From: Chloroflexaceae bacterium | GTDB lineage: Bacteria > Chloroflexota > Chloroflexia > Chloroflexales > Chloroflexaceae | Reading direction: 5' to 3' | Assembly (NCBI GenBank): GCA_012034075.1 | Contig: JAAURD010000016.1 | Span: forward strand, 1-40,037 | DNA: 40,037 nt | Part shown: one piece after another, positions 27,161 to 35,969 of the stretch | How positions within the stretch are numbered: position 1 is the first letter of the stretch | How the letters are laid out: every line of letters begins with the position of its first letter | The notes under the pieces: model-generated | What the model was told of the DNA's origin: nothing | Seen by the model: only the letters and a program-made list of their open reading frames with translations | Database searches by the model: none | Made by a program: the position numbers and the translations under genes

Positions 27161-28825
27161 CTATCCCCAAGAAACCCGCCGGGCCTGAGCCGCACGGTTG
27201 CGCTCAGCAGAACGCCTCACACGTTGCTCCTTAAGAGCATATTCAACTGCGCTGCGCAGATCAGCCATGGTTATCAGCGCAGATACCTTGTTGCCGGTTT
27301 CGAGCAATGCCTTTGCCAACGATGGTCGGATCCCCACAAGCACAACGCGTGTGCCTAATAACCGCGCAGCTGTTGTCGTTTCGATCAGACGTGTAGCTGT
27401 CAGCGCATCCAGATTCGGCACACCCGTGAGATCAAGAATGGCGATGCGGGCCTGCTGCTTGCCAATGCCGGCCAGGAGCTGCTGCATCAGCAGATGAGCA
27501 CGTGCTTCGTCTATCTCGCCAACCAGGGGGACAACGATCACGTGCTGCAAGATCGGAATGATCGGCACACTTAATTCGCGGACAGTGTCTGCCAGCGCAT
27601 CGCGTGCTGCGGTGGCTACCTGGATTTCGTGTAATGCCTGCTCCAGTTCGGCGTTACGTTGTGCAGTTGCTGCCTGCTCAGCTTGCAACGCACACTGCTG
27701 CTGCAGTAAGTCTGCACGCTGCTCCTTAAGGGTGAGTGTCATCTGATTAAACGCCCGTGCCAATTGCCCGCTCTCACCGCCAGCCTGCTCATCTACCAGC
27801 ACATCGTAGTTGCCCTGGGGAATCTGTTTTGTTGCGCCGACGAGTGCCGTGATCGGGCCACTGATAGCACGCGCCTGCCGGCTGCCCATAACCACCGCCA
27901 CCACTGGGATACCAATCAGACCCAGGAGCAAGACAAACCAGAGTTCCTGCGTTTGCTGTTCCAGCTCTTGTGTCGCTATGGTCAGTTCATCTAGCGCATC
28001 CCGTTCAATATGGGTTACCAGTTGTTGCATTGCGTTGCCCTGCTCATGTACCAGTTTGGTATGGAGATCTGACACCCGCTGCGCATTCCCAACTGTCTGC
28101 TCCAGCCCTATTTCAACCAAGCCCAGTGCCCGCTGAGCAATAGCAAATGAATCGCCTGTCTCCCCGCTGGTATGCTCCGCATAGCTACTCAACCGCTCAC
28201 CAGCCTGCTGCAGATGCTCCTGCGCCTGAGTCCCAAGCTGCGTACTATTCTCAGGGGTCATGCGTGCCAGCAGATCGACAATGACCCGCAGATCATGCTG
28301 CACAGCAGTAGCATCCTGGAGCATGGTGAGACTGAGGGTGCCCTCCTGCACGGCCGTGAGCAAGGCATCATCGATACTCCCCGATACAGTGGCTAACTGC
28401 ACTTGTAAACTATCACGAATGGGTGCCTGCTCACCAAGCAAGCGGCGCATTCCTTCAAACGATGCCTTATATTCGGTATTGAAGTGAACCAGTTGTTCTA
28501 TTTCATCAGCCTGAGTTGCGGTATTCGTTCGAGCGGTCTCAATCGTTCCGGTGAGATCACGCAGCAGCGACTGAGTCTCCAGCAGATTTTGCGCTGATGG
28601 CTGATGTAAATAGCGATCGACCATGTTCTGGCTATGCGTGACCTGTTGTGCTAATCCCACGGTAACATCAACATTTGCCGTGACATCACGTTGTACCTGC
28701 TGGATCTGCTGATTGAGGGTGATAATACTCCAGACCATCCAGAGCAAGATCCCAAAGACCAATACGACAATCAACGCATATCCCCATAAAATGCGAGTTT
28801 GAATAGAAGAAGTGGATCGGTTCAT
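27161..28825 (-). CDS. Transmembrane HAMP-STAS regulator (RsbR-like)
   Basis: 554 residues. TM1 at about 12-36, a long helical extracytoplasmic region (about 37-293), TM2 (ELWFVLLLGLIGIPVVAVVM), HAMP (about 317-370, ending ESGQLARAFNQM), coiled coil, then a STAS domain of RsbR type starting SVPIIPILQHVIVVPLVG and including ILDLTGVPNLDALTA and VLVGIRPSLAKAL. There is no kinase or methyl-accepting domain, so output is presumably through STAS protein contacts as in stressosome/anti-sigma switches. Aligned from memory with Bacillus RsbR, both phosphorylatable Thr positions are Ala here. It lies 24 nt after the sugar-binding lipoprotein gene, which points to a ligand-sensing pair. Confidence 0.82.
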   Translation of the reverse strand: MNRSTSSIQTRILWGYALIVVLVFGILLWMVWSIITLNQQIQQVQRDVTANVDVTVGLAQQVTHSQNMVDRYLHQPSAQNLLETQSLLRDLTGTIETARTNTATQADEIEQLVHFNTEYKASFEGMRRLLGEQAPIRDSLQVQLATVSGSIDDALLTAVQEGTLSLTMLQDATAVQHDLRVIVDLLARMTPENSTQLGTQAQEHLQQAGERLSSYAEHTSGETGDSFAIAQRALGLVEIGLEQTVGNAQRVSDLHTKLVHEQGNAMQQLVTHIERDALDELTIATQELEQQTQELWFVLLLGLIGIPVVAVVMGSRQARAISGPITALVGATKQIPQGNYDVLVDEQAGGESGQLARAFNQMTLTLKEQRADLLQQQCALQAEQAATAQRNAELEQALHEIQVATAARDALADTVRELSVPIIPILQHVIVVPLVGEIDEARAHLLMQQLLAGIGKQQARIAILDLTGVPNLDALTATRLIETTTAARLLGTRVVLVGIRPSLAKALLETGNKVSALITMADLRSAVEYALKEQRVRRSAERNRAAQARRVSWG

Positions 28826-28849
28826 GATTGTATCCTCATCGTATCAAGA

Positions 28850-29968
28850 TCACGGTATTGGTTGCTGAGGATTATCAACATTTTCCTGGATGATCATGTT
28901 CTGAGGACTATAGACTGCACGCGGAACAGGCTGTCCTTCTAGTAAGCGTATCAGTACATTGATAGCTGCCTGCCCTGTTGTAAACGGAAATGAGTCAATT
29001 GTACCATTCAATTCACCGGCCCGAATCGAGTCATACGCAGGTTCGATCCCATCGGTACCAATCACCAGAACCTTGTCGAGGTCACCTGTCTCCTTCAATG
29101 CTTCGACCACACCCAGGGCCATAATATCGTTGTTACAATAGAATGCCACCAGATCCGGGTAATCTTCCATAATCGATGTAGCAACATCGGCGGCCAGGTC
29201 TGCATCCCAATCGGCCGGAATACTGGCAACCACCTCAAAGGGCGTACCTTCCAGTGTGTCTCCAAATCCCTGTGTCCGTTGGCCTGCGGCATACACCCCC
29301 GTCTGTCCTTCAATCACCGCAACCTTTCCCCCCTCCGGGAAAGTCCTGATCAGATAATTGGCCGCACGCACGCCATTCTCATACTGGTTCGGACCCACCC
29401 AGTGTTGCGCATCTGGTAAAACCGCATCATTGACATTGAGCACCAGAATGCCCGCTTCCTCGGCTCGCTCAACAGCTGGCAGCAAATTGGTATCGGTCTG
29501 CGGAGAGACCAGAATCGCATCGTAGCCCTGGTCAATCATCTCTTCCATCAGCACCAGTTGCCCTAATTGGTCGGCCTCTGATTCGGCTGATTGCACATCC
29601 AGCGTGATCCCATATTCGGCCGCCTGTGTACTCATCCCTTCCGTTAATACCGTCCAATAGGGGTTACCTAGAAACTTAACCACCACACCGACGGCGTAAT
29701 CCTGCGTTGGCTCTGGAACTGGCCCCAACGAGTCTTCCAGGTCATCAAACGCAATGCTATCTGGTTCGCGATCCGGGTCAAAACGGTCAGCAGCAGAATC
29801 AGGCGTAGGGTCGGTACCCTCGACCACGACAGTAGCAGCAGGGGTCGTTTCTTCGTCTGAGGGGGGGGCTGGGGCAGCAGCAGGAGGAGTGGCACAGGCC
29901 ATGAGAAGCAATCCCACAACCAATAAAACACCTATCCGTCGGGTGATCGGAACATGCCAAAAGCTCAT
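28850..29968 (-). CDS. Sugar-binding lipoprotein (periplasmic-binding protein, RbsB/Peripla_BP_4 type)
   Basis: 372 residues from ATG 29968, chosen because GAGG lies 8 nt upstream and a lipoprotein signal follows (VVGLLLMACATPP, Cys acylated). A Pro/Thr/Glu-rich tether precedes a two-lobe binding fold: GVVVKFLGNPYWTVLTEGM, DAILVSPQTDTN, NDAVLPDAQHWVGPNQYENG, FYCNNDIMALGVVEAL, VIGTDGIEPAYDSI. These match ribose/galactose-type solute binders. No ABC permease or ATPase is in the operon; the next gene is a membrane STAS protein, so a sensory role is likely (inference). Confidence 0.88.
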   Translation of the reverse strand: MSFWHVPITRRIGVLLVVGLLLMACATPPAAAPAPPSDEETTPAATVVVEGTDPTPDSAADRFDPDREPDSIAFDDLEDSLGPVPEPTQDYAVGVVVKFLGNPYWTVLTEGMSTQAAEYGITLDVQSAESEADQLGQLVLMEEMIDQGYDAILVSPQTDTNLLPAVERAEEAGILVLNVNDAVLPDAQHWVGPNQYENGVRAANYLIRTFPEGGKVAVIEGQTGVYAAGQRTQGFGDTLEGTPFEVVASIPADWDADLAADVATSIMEDYPDLVAFYCNNDIMALGVVEALKETGDLDKVLVIGTDGIEPAYDSIRAGELNGTIDSFPFTTGQAAINVLIRLLEGQPVPRAVYSPQNMIIQENVDNPQQPIP

Positions 29969-30027
29969 TGTAACGTCCTCGTCTCTTTTCATCATCAACC
30001 AAGATTGTGAAGTATTTAGTTTCGTAT

Positions 30028-30056
30028 ATAATAACACATTTATCATGCATTGTCTA
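30028..30056 (-). promoter_or_regulatory. Promoter of sugar-binding/STAS/lyase operon
   Basis: On the minus strand TAGACA (30056-30051), 17-nt spacer, TATTAT (30033-30028), a good sigma-70 pair about 60 nt before the lipoprotein ATG. Confidence 0.5.
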
Positions 30057-30288
30057 TTAAAGTCAACCGAAGCGAACGCGTTTCAAAAACCGTGCTGGAA
30101 CGCGATGAGGACACGTGATCCCTTGCACCCAAGCCAGAACAGTGACACAAGCGAACACATAACACATTGCCAGGTAGCAATTGGTTTGCGCTTATTCCGT
30201 CTGTTCCCGTGTTCCTGCATATTCGTATTGAGACCAGTTCAAAATGACATAATCCAGCCGCTATTATACGACAATCTTGCCGAAAACA

Positions 30289-30297
30289 TGGTATAAT
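30289..30297 (+). promoter_or_regulatory. Extended -10 promoter of the secreted repeat protein
   Basis: TGGTATAAT is a perfect extended -10 (TGnTATAAT), about 120 nt before the gene. The leader contains three SD-like boxes: AAGGAGG at 30301, AAGGAG at 30352 and AAAGGAG at 30403. Confidence 0.55.
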
Positions 30298-30360
30298 AAC
30301 AAGGAGGGGCAAGCATATCTGCTTGTAACCTCATGGAACAGCGCTTGATACAAGGAGAAC

Positions 30361-30387
30361 ATGCAGTTGTTAAACGAATACGAGTGA
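30361..30387 (+). CDS. Possible 8-codon leader ORF
   Basis: ATG at 30361 preceded by CAAGGAGAAC, encoding MQLLNEYE and then TGA, 28 nt before the main gene. The SD and first codons (AAGGAGAAC..ATGCAG) resemble those of the gene itself at 30403-30421, so it may be a small duplication rather than a functional leader peptide. No comparative evidence is available. Confidence 0.25.
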   Translation: MQLLNEYE

Positions 30388-30415
30388 AACACGTGTAACA
30401 TGAAAGGAGAACGCA

Positions 30416-31192
30416 ATGCAGCGTTTTATGATGGTATTTATTTTGGTTTTGCTTCCAGTCCTTACCCTGGCGCTTCCTCAGCCAGGTCAGGCGCAGGAGC
30501 AACCGCCGGTTCGATGCTTTGAAACAACGGGGTATTGCATCGAAGGAGTGATGCTCACCTACTGGGAACGCTCCGGTGGATTGTCCACCGTTGGGTATCC
30601 AATTACAGAACAAAGCCCAGATACGACGGTCGATACCTGGTCTGGTCCCGTTCAATGGTTTGAGCGCACTCGTTTGGAGGATCATGGTCCGCAAGGAGTG
30701 CTTGCTGGTCGCCTGGGAGTAGAGCTTCTTGCTTTGCAGGGCCGACCCTGGCAATATCTCCCAACGGTCTTTCACCGCTTTCCGCATGTCCGCACGGTCA
30801 GTGAATTAGAACATGACTATGGCTGCCTTTACTTTGAAGCCACGATGCATAGTCTGTGCCCACCATTTCGCGCCTATTGGGAAGAACATGGTGGAGTAGA
30901 TTCCTTTGGTTACCCCATTAGCGAACCCATGATGGAATCGATAGGTGATTGGGCTGGTACGGTTCAGTACTTTGAACGTCACCGTATGGAATTTCATCAT
31001 GAACTGCGTGGTACCGCCTTTGAAATTCAGACAGGTCGTATCGGTACTGAAGTGCTTACCCTGCTACAAAAGCGCGATGACAGCCCGGTTCGTAATACGG
31101 CTGACATTCATAGCTACCAACTGTACCAGCCAGAAGCACCGCAGAATCTTCAACCGATGCCTGCTGCTGCCCCACTACCGGCAGCCGAATAA
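30416..31192 (+). CDS. Secreted protein with two GGL-type YWE repeats
   Basis: 258 residues with a signal peptide (FILVLLPVLTLALPQPGQAQ). Two related modules: FETTGYCIEGVMLTYWERSG, G.ST.GYPI.E and VQWFERTRLE; then FEATMHSLCPPFRAYWEEHG, GYPISEP and VQYFERHRMEF. Each carries a Cys pair at the start and a GRLG(V/I)E or GRIGTE end. This resembles LGFP-like modules common in extracellular Chloroflexota proteins, whose function is unknown. AAAGGAG lies 7 nt before the ATG. A terminator-like hairpin follows. Confidence 0.78.
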   Translation: MQRFMMVFILVLLPVLTLALPQPGQAQEQPPVRCFETTGYCIEGVMLTYWERSGGLSTVGYPITEQSPDTTVDTWSGPVQWFERTRLEDHGPQGVLAGRLGVELLALQGRPWQYLPTVFHRFPHVRTVSELEHDYGCLYFEATMHSLCPPFRAYWEEHGGVDSFGYPISEPMMESIGDWAGTVQYFERHRMEFHHELRGTAFEIQTGRIGTEVLTLLQKRDDSPVRNTADIHSYQLYQPEAPQNLQPMPAAAPLPAAE

Positions 31193-31204
31193 ACTTCCCG
31201 GCTT

Positions 31205-31239
31205 GACCGGCACGCCTTCTGAATCATGGCGTGCCGGTC
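31205..31239 (+). terminator. Rho-independent terminator
   Basis: GACCGGCACGCC and GGCGTGCCGGTC form a perfect 12-bp stem with an 11-nt loop, followed by GGGTCTTTTCC. It lies 13 nt after the stop of the secreted repeat protein. Confidence 0.75.
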
Positions 31240-31382
31240 GGGTCTTTTCCACTTCAAGTTCACTCCAATAGCAACATGTCCATGCATCCATTCGTTGTAT
31301 AATTGACGCTACCAATCAGCCAGATAGTACCATTGGTCGGTACGGGTAGCTGATTGGCAACGTGAAAGGATGCAACTACACA

Positions 31383-33535
31383 ATGAAACCATTTCTGATC
31401 ATGGGGAGCCTGCTTATCGTGTTAATGATAAGTGTGGCCTGTGGTAACCAGTCCCCACCAGCCGCCACAACACCGGCTGCTGCCCCAGAACCCACCGCTG
31501 TGACAGAACCGGCTGCCACGGCCCCAACACCAGCAGTGCGTTCGGATGATACCATAACCGATACGCATACGCTCACCGATACCAATGCGCTTACCGATAC
31601 CAATGAGTTACTGATTGGCTCAGTCTGGCAATGGCAGCAGTTCAGCAACCCGCTCGAACTGCTTGAGATACCCAATCCTGAGCAGTACACCCTGGTGTTT
31701 CAAGAGGATGGGACACTCAATATTCAGGCGGATTGTAATCAGGCAATTGGGAGCTATCTGCTTGATAGTCATATGATTTCGATTACGGTTGGCCCAATGA
31801 CTCGTGCTGCTTGTCCGCCCGAATCACAAAGCGACCAAATGATTGAGTATCTGGGGCAGGTCGTCATCTATTCCATCACTCCAGAAGATCAACTCCTGCT
31901 GGAAATGCCGGTGGATAGCGGGACGCTGGTGTTTAGCCGCTCCGAAGGTGCGCAGATGTCACCAGTACCGGCAACAACTCCGGTCACAGGCAGTATCGAC
32001 CCAGCCCTGCTGGGGACGATCTGGCAATGGGAGCAATTCAATAACGCGGTTGAAGTCACCGATATCCCGATTCCACAGCAATACACGCTCATGTTTCAAG
32101 ACGATGGCAACCTGAGTGTCCAGGCCGACTGCAACCAGGCCGGTGGCACGTATATTGCCGATACGGGCAGTATCTCTATCACGATGGGCTTTATGACGAT
32201 GGCCGCCTGCCCCCCTGAATCAAAGAGCAACGACTTTGTAGACTATCTGGGCCAGGTCGTGATCTATTCCATCACCCCAGAAGGGCAACTGTTGCTGGAG
32301 ATGCCAGTGGATAGCGGGACACTGGTCTTCAGTCCTTTAGAAATCGTCCAGGTCGAACCGGTTGAGCCTTCGCAGACGACGCCGGTGACCCCGCCGGTCG
32401 CCATGAACACCGACCCGGCCTTGCTGGGGACGGTCTGGCAGTGGCAGCAGTTTGTTAGTCTCGTGGCAGAACAGGAGATACCGACCCCAGAGCAATACAC
32501 CCTGACCTTTCAAGAGGATGGGAGCCTGAATGTCCAGGCCGACTGCAACCAGTCTGGTGGCACGTATATTGCCGATAGCGGGAGTATCTCTATCACAATG
32601 GGCTTTATGACCATGGCAGAGTGTGGCCCAGAATCGTTGGGACTGGAACTGGTCGATTATCTGGGACAGGTAGCGGTCTACTCGTTTACAGACGATGGAT
32701 TGCTGTTGCTCGAATTGCCTGCTGCTAACGGGACGCTGGTGTTTGGCAGCGGTGCAGGCGAACAACCCGTCGAGGAACCATCTGCGAGTAGTATTGACCC
32801 GGCTTTGCAGGGCACGCTCTGGCAGTGGCAGAAGTTCATCAGTCCTGTCGAATCACGTGAGACACCAACCCCAGAGCAATACACCCTGACCTTTCAGGAG
32901 ATGGTAGTCTTGTCGTCCAGGCCGACTGCAACCAGGCCCTTGGCACATACACTGCCGAGAGCGGCGCGATGACGATCACGATGGGACCAATGACCCTGGC
33001 GGAGTGTGGGCCAGAGTCGTTGGGGCTGGAACTGGTTGATTATCTGGGACAGGTAGCGGTCTACTCGCTGACTGCTGAAGGGCAACTGTTGCTCGAATTG
33101 CCTGCTGATAGCGGGACACTGGTGTTTGGCAGTGGAGCAGCCGTACAATCGCCGGCTGATACGAGCGGTGAAGCACCGGCTGATACGAACGCGGATCAGG
33201 CACTGGTTGGGCCTGTCTGGCAATGGAAGCAGTTGAGCACCCCGGTAGAAGTACGCGATATCCCGAACGCACAGCAATATACACTGAGCTTTCAAGAGGA
33301 TGGTAGCCTGAACATCCAGGCCGATTGCAACCAGGCAGCTGGTCAATATACCATTGATACTACGGCGTTTACGATTACCCCCGGTGCGATCACCGAAATG
33401 GCCTGTGGCCCCGAGTCACTCGGGAATCAAATGATTGAATATCTGGATCAAGTAAGCAGCTACACCATGACGCTCGAAGGCCAATTGCTTCTTGAGATGC
33501 CCGCCAACGACGGTACACTGGTATTTGAACCGTAA
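31383..33535 (+). CDS. Lipoprotein with five META (HslJ-like) repeats (one frameshift)
   Basis: About 717 residues when one base is restored. Signal peptide with lipobox SVAC, then a Pro/Ala/Thr tether containing a short DTHTLTDTNALTDTN repeat. Five META units of about 110-130 residues follow, each with a (S/T/P)(V/I/L)WQW(Q/E/K)(Q/K)(F/L) start, QYTL.FQ(E/D)DG, QADCNQ, an ACPPES or ECGPES/ACGPES Cys and a GTLVF end. HslJ-like META domains occur in envelope stress and drug-tolerance proteins; exact function here is unknown. The break is in unit 4 at CAGGAGATGG (32895-32904), where one extra G gives QEDGSLVVQADCNQ. AAAGGA lies 13 nt before the ATG, a long spacing. Confidence 0.85.
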
Positions 33536-33554
33536 GCCAGTACATGGAACAACG

Positions 33555-33590
33555 AATCAGCAAGCCCTCAATGACGAGGGCTTGCTGATT
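33555..33590. terminator. Strong stem-loop after META protein
   Basis: AATCAGCAAGCCCTC and GAGGGCTTGCTGATT form a perfect 15-bp stem with a 6-nt loop, 20 nt after the stop codon. There is no T-run, so it may be an mRNA 3'-end stabiliser or a factor-assisted terminator. Confidence 0.6.
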
Positions 33591-33712
33591 CCACAGCGCA
33601 ACATGGCAGACTGTTGGTATCACATCAAATGTTGTGTATTATCACAGAAAATATTAGAGAGTCATCATAACAATATACCCACCCAATCCTTATACGAATA
33701 CAAGAAACCGGT

Positions 33713-34378
33713 TTACGCCATTGGCTGCAAGATCATGTAGGCCCGTTGCAGTTGCTGAATAATACGCCGACGCTGACGTGGGTTGCTGCGATGTTGTTCG
33801 ATCAAATCAGCGATCACTTCAGCTTTACCGCCCAGAAAGGTCTCTGGGACGAGAATATCGTAGCCAGTACGTTCACGGGTCTGTCTCAAATCGGCCAGGG
33901 TTGGTGCTGACTGATGTTTGCTCCAGGAGTGTATGAGGTGATAAATGGAGCGCAATGCGCCAGCCATAACCCCGCGTGATGCTGGCAGACGCTCTTCATA
34001 GCTCTGAATGTACGATTCTAGCTGATTCAGTTGCAGACCCAACTGGTGCGTGCTGCCTAGCGAGAGCACGTTGTTGCGGTGACGACACACACCAACATCG
34101 GCAATAGTATCCCACGAAACAAACGCAGAACTATGCCCCAGGTTCAGCATCACACCTTTGGTATCAAAGACAACGCCAGCTTTACGGTCGGTGGCTAATT
34201 GCCAGAATGCGACGCCAATGGCTAGGAGCAAGATACCTAGCAGGACAATGGCAATATTCAGAAGCAACATCGGGGTCATGGTATCGAGTTGACCTGGTTG
34301 TATAATCCACCAGGCTCCTATGACCCAGCATGCAATAGCAATGATCCGAAATTTACTATAATTTGGCAAAATACGCAT
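33713..34378 (-). CDS. Unrecognised membrane protein with two TM segments
   Basis: 221 residues from ATG 34378; AGGGGG 6 nt upstream decides this start over in-frame upstream ATGs. Two hydrophobic segments near the N-terminus (IIAIACWVIGAWWII and LLLNIAIVLLGILLLAIGVAFW) are followed by a cytosolic part with VVFDTKGVMLNLGHSSAFVSW that resembles a PH-like beta-domain, and an Arg-rich helical C-terminus. The fold is reminiscent of STM3941-like proteins, but I cannot assign a function. It stands alone between the META gene and a repeat region. Confidence 0.65.
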   Translation of the reverse strand: MRILPNYSKFRIIAIACWVIGAWWIIQPGQLDTMTPMLLLNIAIVLLGILLLAIGVAFWQLATDRKAGVVFDTKGVMLNLGHSSAFVSWDTIADVGVCRHRNNVLSLGSTHQLGLQLNQLESYIQSYEERLPASRGVMAGALRSIYHLIHSWSKHQSAPTLADLRQTRERTGYDILVPETFLGGKAEVIADLIEQHRSNPRQRRRIIQQLQRAYMILQPMA

Positions 34379-34592
34379 TTTTATCCCCCTTATTTCTATC
34401 TGTATCTCGTTTGGCAGATGATTCTTATCTATCATCGTAAACTCATCTGTTATCAGTATACCGTAACAGAACGATTTTCTGAATAGGCTAATGGTCATAA
34501 CAGCCATAGTCAAGTAGTACTGTTGTGAGCAATAGTACTTTTGGTGGAACCAAGTTGGAACGCGGGGAGAGGAATGCACAACCGTATGTGCA

Positions 34593-34742
34593 GTCGGGAC
34601 GACCGCACGCACGTATCAGATGTCATACCAAATGGCAAGCATCGATATGAGACGCAGGCTGCACCCCTCACCCCCGGCCCCCTCTCCCCACAAGGGGAGA
34701 GGGGCGTCATGGCGGTCGGGACGACCGCACGCACGTATCAGA
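34593..34742. repeat. Pair of 28-bp exact direct repeats
   Basis: The same 28 bases, beginning GTCGGGACGACCGCAC and ending GTATCAGA, occur at 34593-34620 and 34715-34742. The last part (GCACGCACGTATCAGACGG) recurs near 38636-38653 within the other repeat cluster. Confidence 0.8.
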
Positions 34743-34800
34743 CAGACGGGCGCACCGCGTTCTATCAAAGCGCATACCAATGATCACCCGAATTTGGTAT
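34625..34800. repeat. MITE-like repeat element with ATACCAAAT ends
   Basis: A 176-bp stretch bounded by ATACCAAAT (34625-34633) and its inverse ATTTGGTAT (34792-34800). Inside is a perfect 11-bp hairpin, CCCCTCTCCCC-acaa-GGGGAGAGGGG (34779-34804 equivalent position: 34679-34704), and near the right end CAAAGCGCATACCA.TGATCACCCGAAT, which recurs at 38535 and 38737. No coding capacity. Probably a non-autonomous mobile or recombination-prone element. Confidence 0.6.
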
Positions 34801-34818
34801 CATACCAGCACAGAGCTC

Positions 34819-34869
34819 TTGACAGAATGACAATCGTATGATACTATTATATCAATAAGAATTGATATA
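34819..34869 (+). promoter_or_regulatory. Promoter and palindromic operator of arsenate operon
   Basis: TTGACA (34819-34824), 17-nt spacer, TACTAT (34842-34847): a near-consensus sigma-70 promoter. Directly downstream, over the expected start point, is a perfect palindrome TATATCAAT-aaga-ATTGATATA (34848-34869). AT-rich dyads of the form ATATCAA-N6-TTGATAT are typical ArsR/SmtB-family operators, so repression relieved by arsenite is likely (inference). No arsR gene lies in this window. Confidence 0.75.
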
Positions 34870-34940
34870 ATATATACTGATGCAATGACACAGCGTTCTA
34901 TCATTACATCATCTCGCAACACAACAAAGGAGTGACTGTT

Positions 34941-35378
34941 ATGAATTATCCGATTCGCGTGCTCTTTCTTTGTACACACAACAGTGCTCGTTCACAGATA
35001 GCCGAAGGATTACTCAGACACTGGGGGAAAGACGATTTTGAGGTCTATAGCGCCGGTAGTGAACCCTCTGGCCTGCATCCACTTGCCGTCCAGGTAATGG
35101 CCGACAGTAACATCGATATCACTCAGCAGCAGAGTAACCACTTGAATGACTATATCGACCAGGATTTTGATGTCATTATTACGGTATGTGATCGGATCAA
35201 AGATATCTGCCCGACCTTTCCCAATGACCCAGAGCGTATTCACTGGAGCTTTCCCGACCCGGCTGCGGTGGAAGGGAGCGACAGAGATCGGTTGCAAGCA
35301 TTTCGGAAGACGCGCAATGAGATGCAAACACGCATCCATGGGTTTGTACTGGTGATGCGCCGCAAACTCGAGAACTAG
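34941..35378 (+). CDS. arsC: Arsenate reductase, low-molecular-weight-phosphatase type
   Basis: 145 residues. It reduces arsenate to arsenite using a cysteine cascade. P-loop CTHNSARSQIAEGLL with nucleophilic Cys near residue 11; the resolving Cys pair is in TVCDRIKDICP; SFPDPAAVEG supplies the catalytic Asp. Thioredoxin-coupled ArsC proteins are usually this size. ATG 34941 has AAAGGAG 9 nt upstream. First gene of the arsenic operon behind the palindromic operator. Confidence 0.92.
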   Translation: MNYPIRVLFLCTHNSARSQIAEGLLRHWGKDDFEVYSAGSEPSGLHPLAVQVMADSNIDITQQQSNHLNDYIDQDFDVIITVCDRIKDICPTFPNDPERIHWSFPDPAAVEGSDRDRLQAFRKTRNEMQTRIHGFVLVMRRKLEN

Positions 35379-35385
35379 GGCTTGC

Positions 35386-35406
35386 TTGTTTCTCCTATAG
35401 AAACAA
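35386..35406. other. Stem-loop between arsC and second arsC
   Basis: TTGTTTCT-cctat-AGAAACAA, 8-bp perfect stem. No T-run; probably an intercistronic structure that could lower expression of the downstream genes. Confidence 0.4.
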
Positions 35407-35463
35407 TAGGCGCGAGATGATCGCTGATTGTCATTCCTGGCTATAGGAAAGGAAAAAAGAGAC

Positions 35464-35952
35464 ATGTCGCCAACTATTGTGCATCGTCCGACATGTGTGC
35501 TCTTTCTCTGTACAAAAAACAGTGCTCGATCACAAATGGCTAAATGATTGCTGCGGTATTACGGTGGTGAACATGTAGCGGCGTTCAGCGTTGGTACACA
35601 TCCGCAACCGGTTCGCGCCGAGGCTGTACAAATCATGTACCAGATGGGTATTGATATCAGCCAGCAGCAATCCAAATACATCCATGTCGTTCTGAATCAG
35701 TCATTTGATTACGTCGTTACAGTTTGTGACCAGGTGTACGAAGTCTGCCCGGAATATTCGGGCAACCCCGTGCGGATCCATTGCAGCCTGCCCGATCCAT
35801 CGGATGTACATATATCAGATGATGCACGTCAGCGAGCCTTTCAACGGGTGGCCTATCTGCTTGTAGATCATGTAAGGGTATTGTACGTGTTAATACAGCA
35901 ACATCAGTCGTCGGATGTTACAGACGGCAGAACAACAAAGGAATTGCAATGA
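35464..35952 (+). pseudogene. Second arsC-like gene with in-frame UGA stop at codon 28
   Basis: Same family as the gene before it: CTKNSARSQMAK is the P-loop, TVCDQVYEVCPE the Cys pair, SLPDPSDV the acid loop. The frame is intact over about 162 codons except for TGA at 35545-35547, where the first copy has Glu-Gly-Leu-Leu (IAEGLL versus MAK-stop-LL). One base change (GGA or TGG to TGA) explains it. Unlike the other broken genes here this is a substitution, not an indel. Re-initiation at TTG 35548 would give a protein without the catalytic loop. AAAGGAAA lies upstream of ATG 35464. Most likely inactive, unless a sequencing error. Confidence 0.75.
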
Positions 35953-35969
35953 GGACAAAAGGAGAATAC

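Noticed and set aside
31600-33530. Tandem DNA repeats
   Set aside because: Explained by the five META domains of one gene; not a satellite or mobile element.
35545-35547. UGA as selenocysteine in the second arsC
   Set aside because: Position does not match a catalytic Cys; homologues have Gly/Glu there, and no SECIS-like hairpin was evident.
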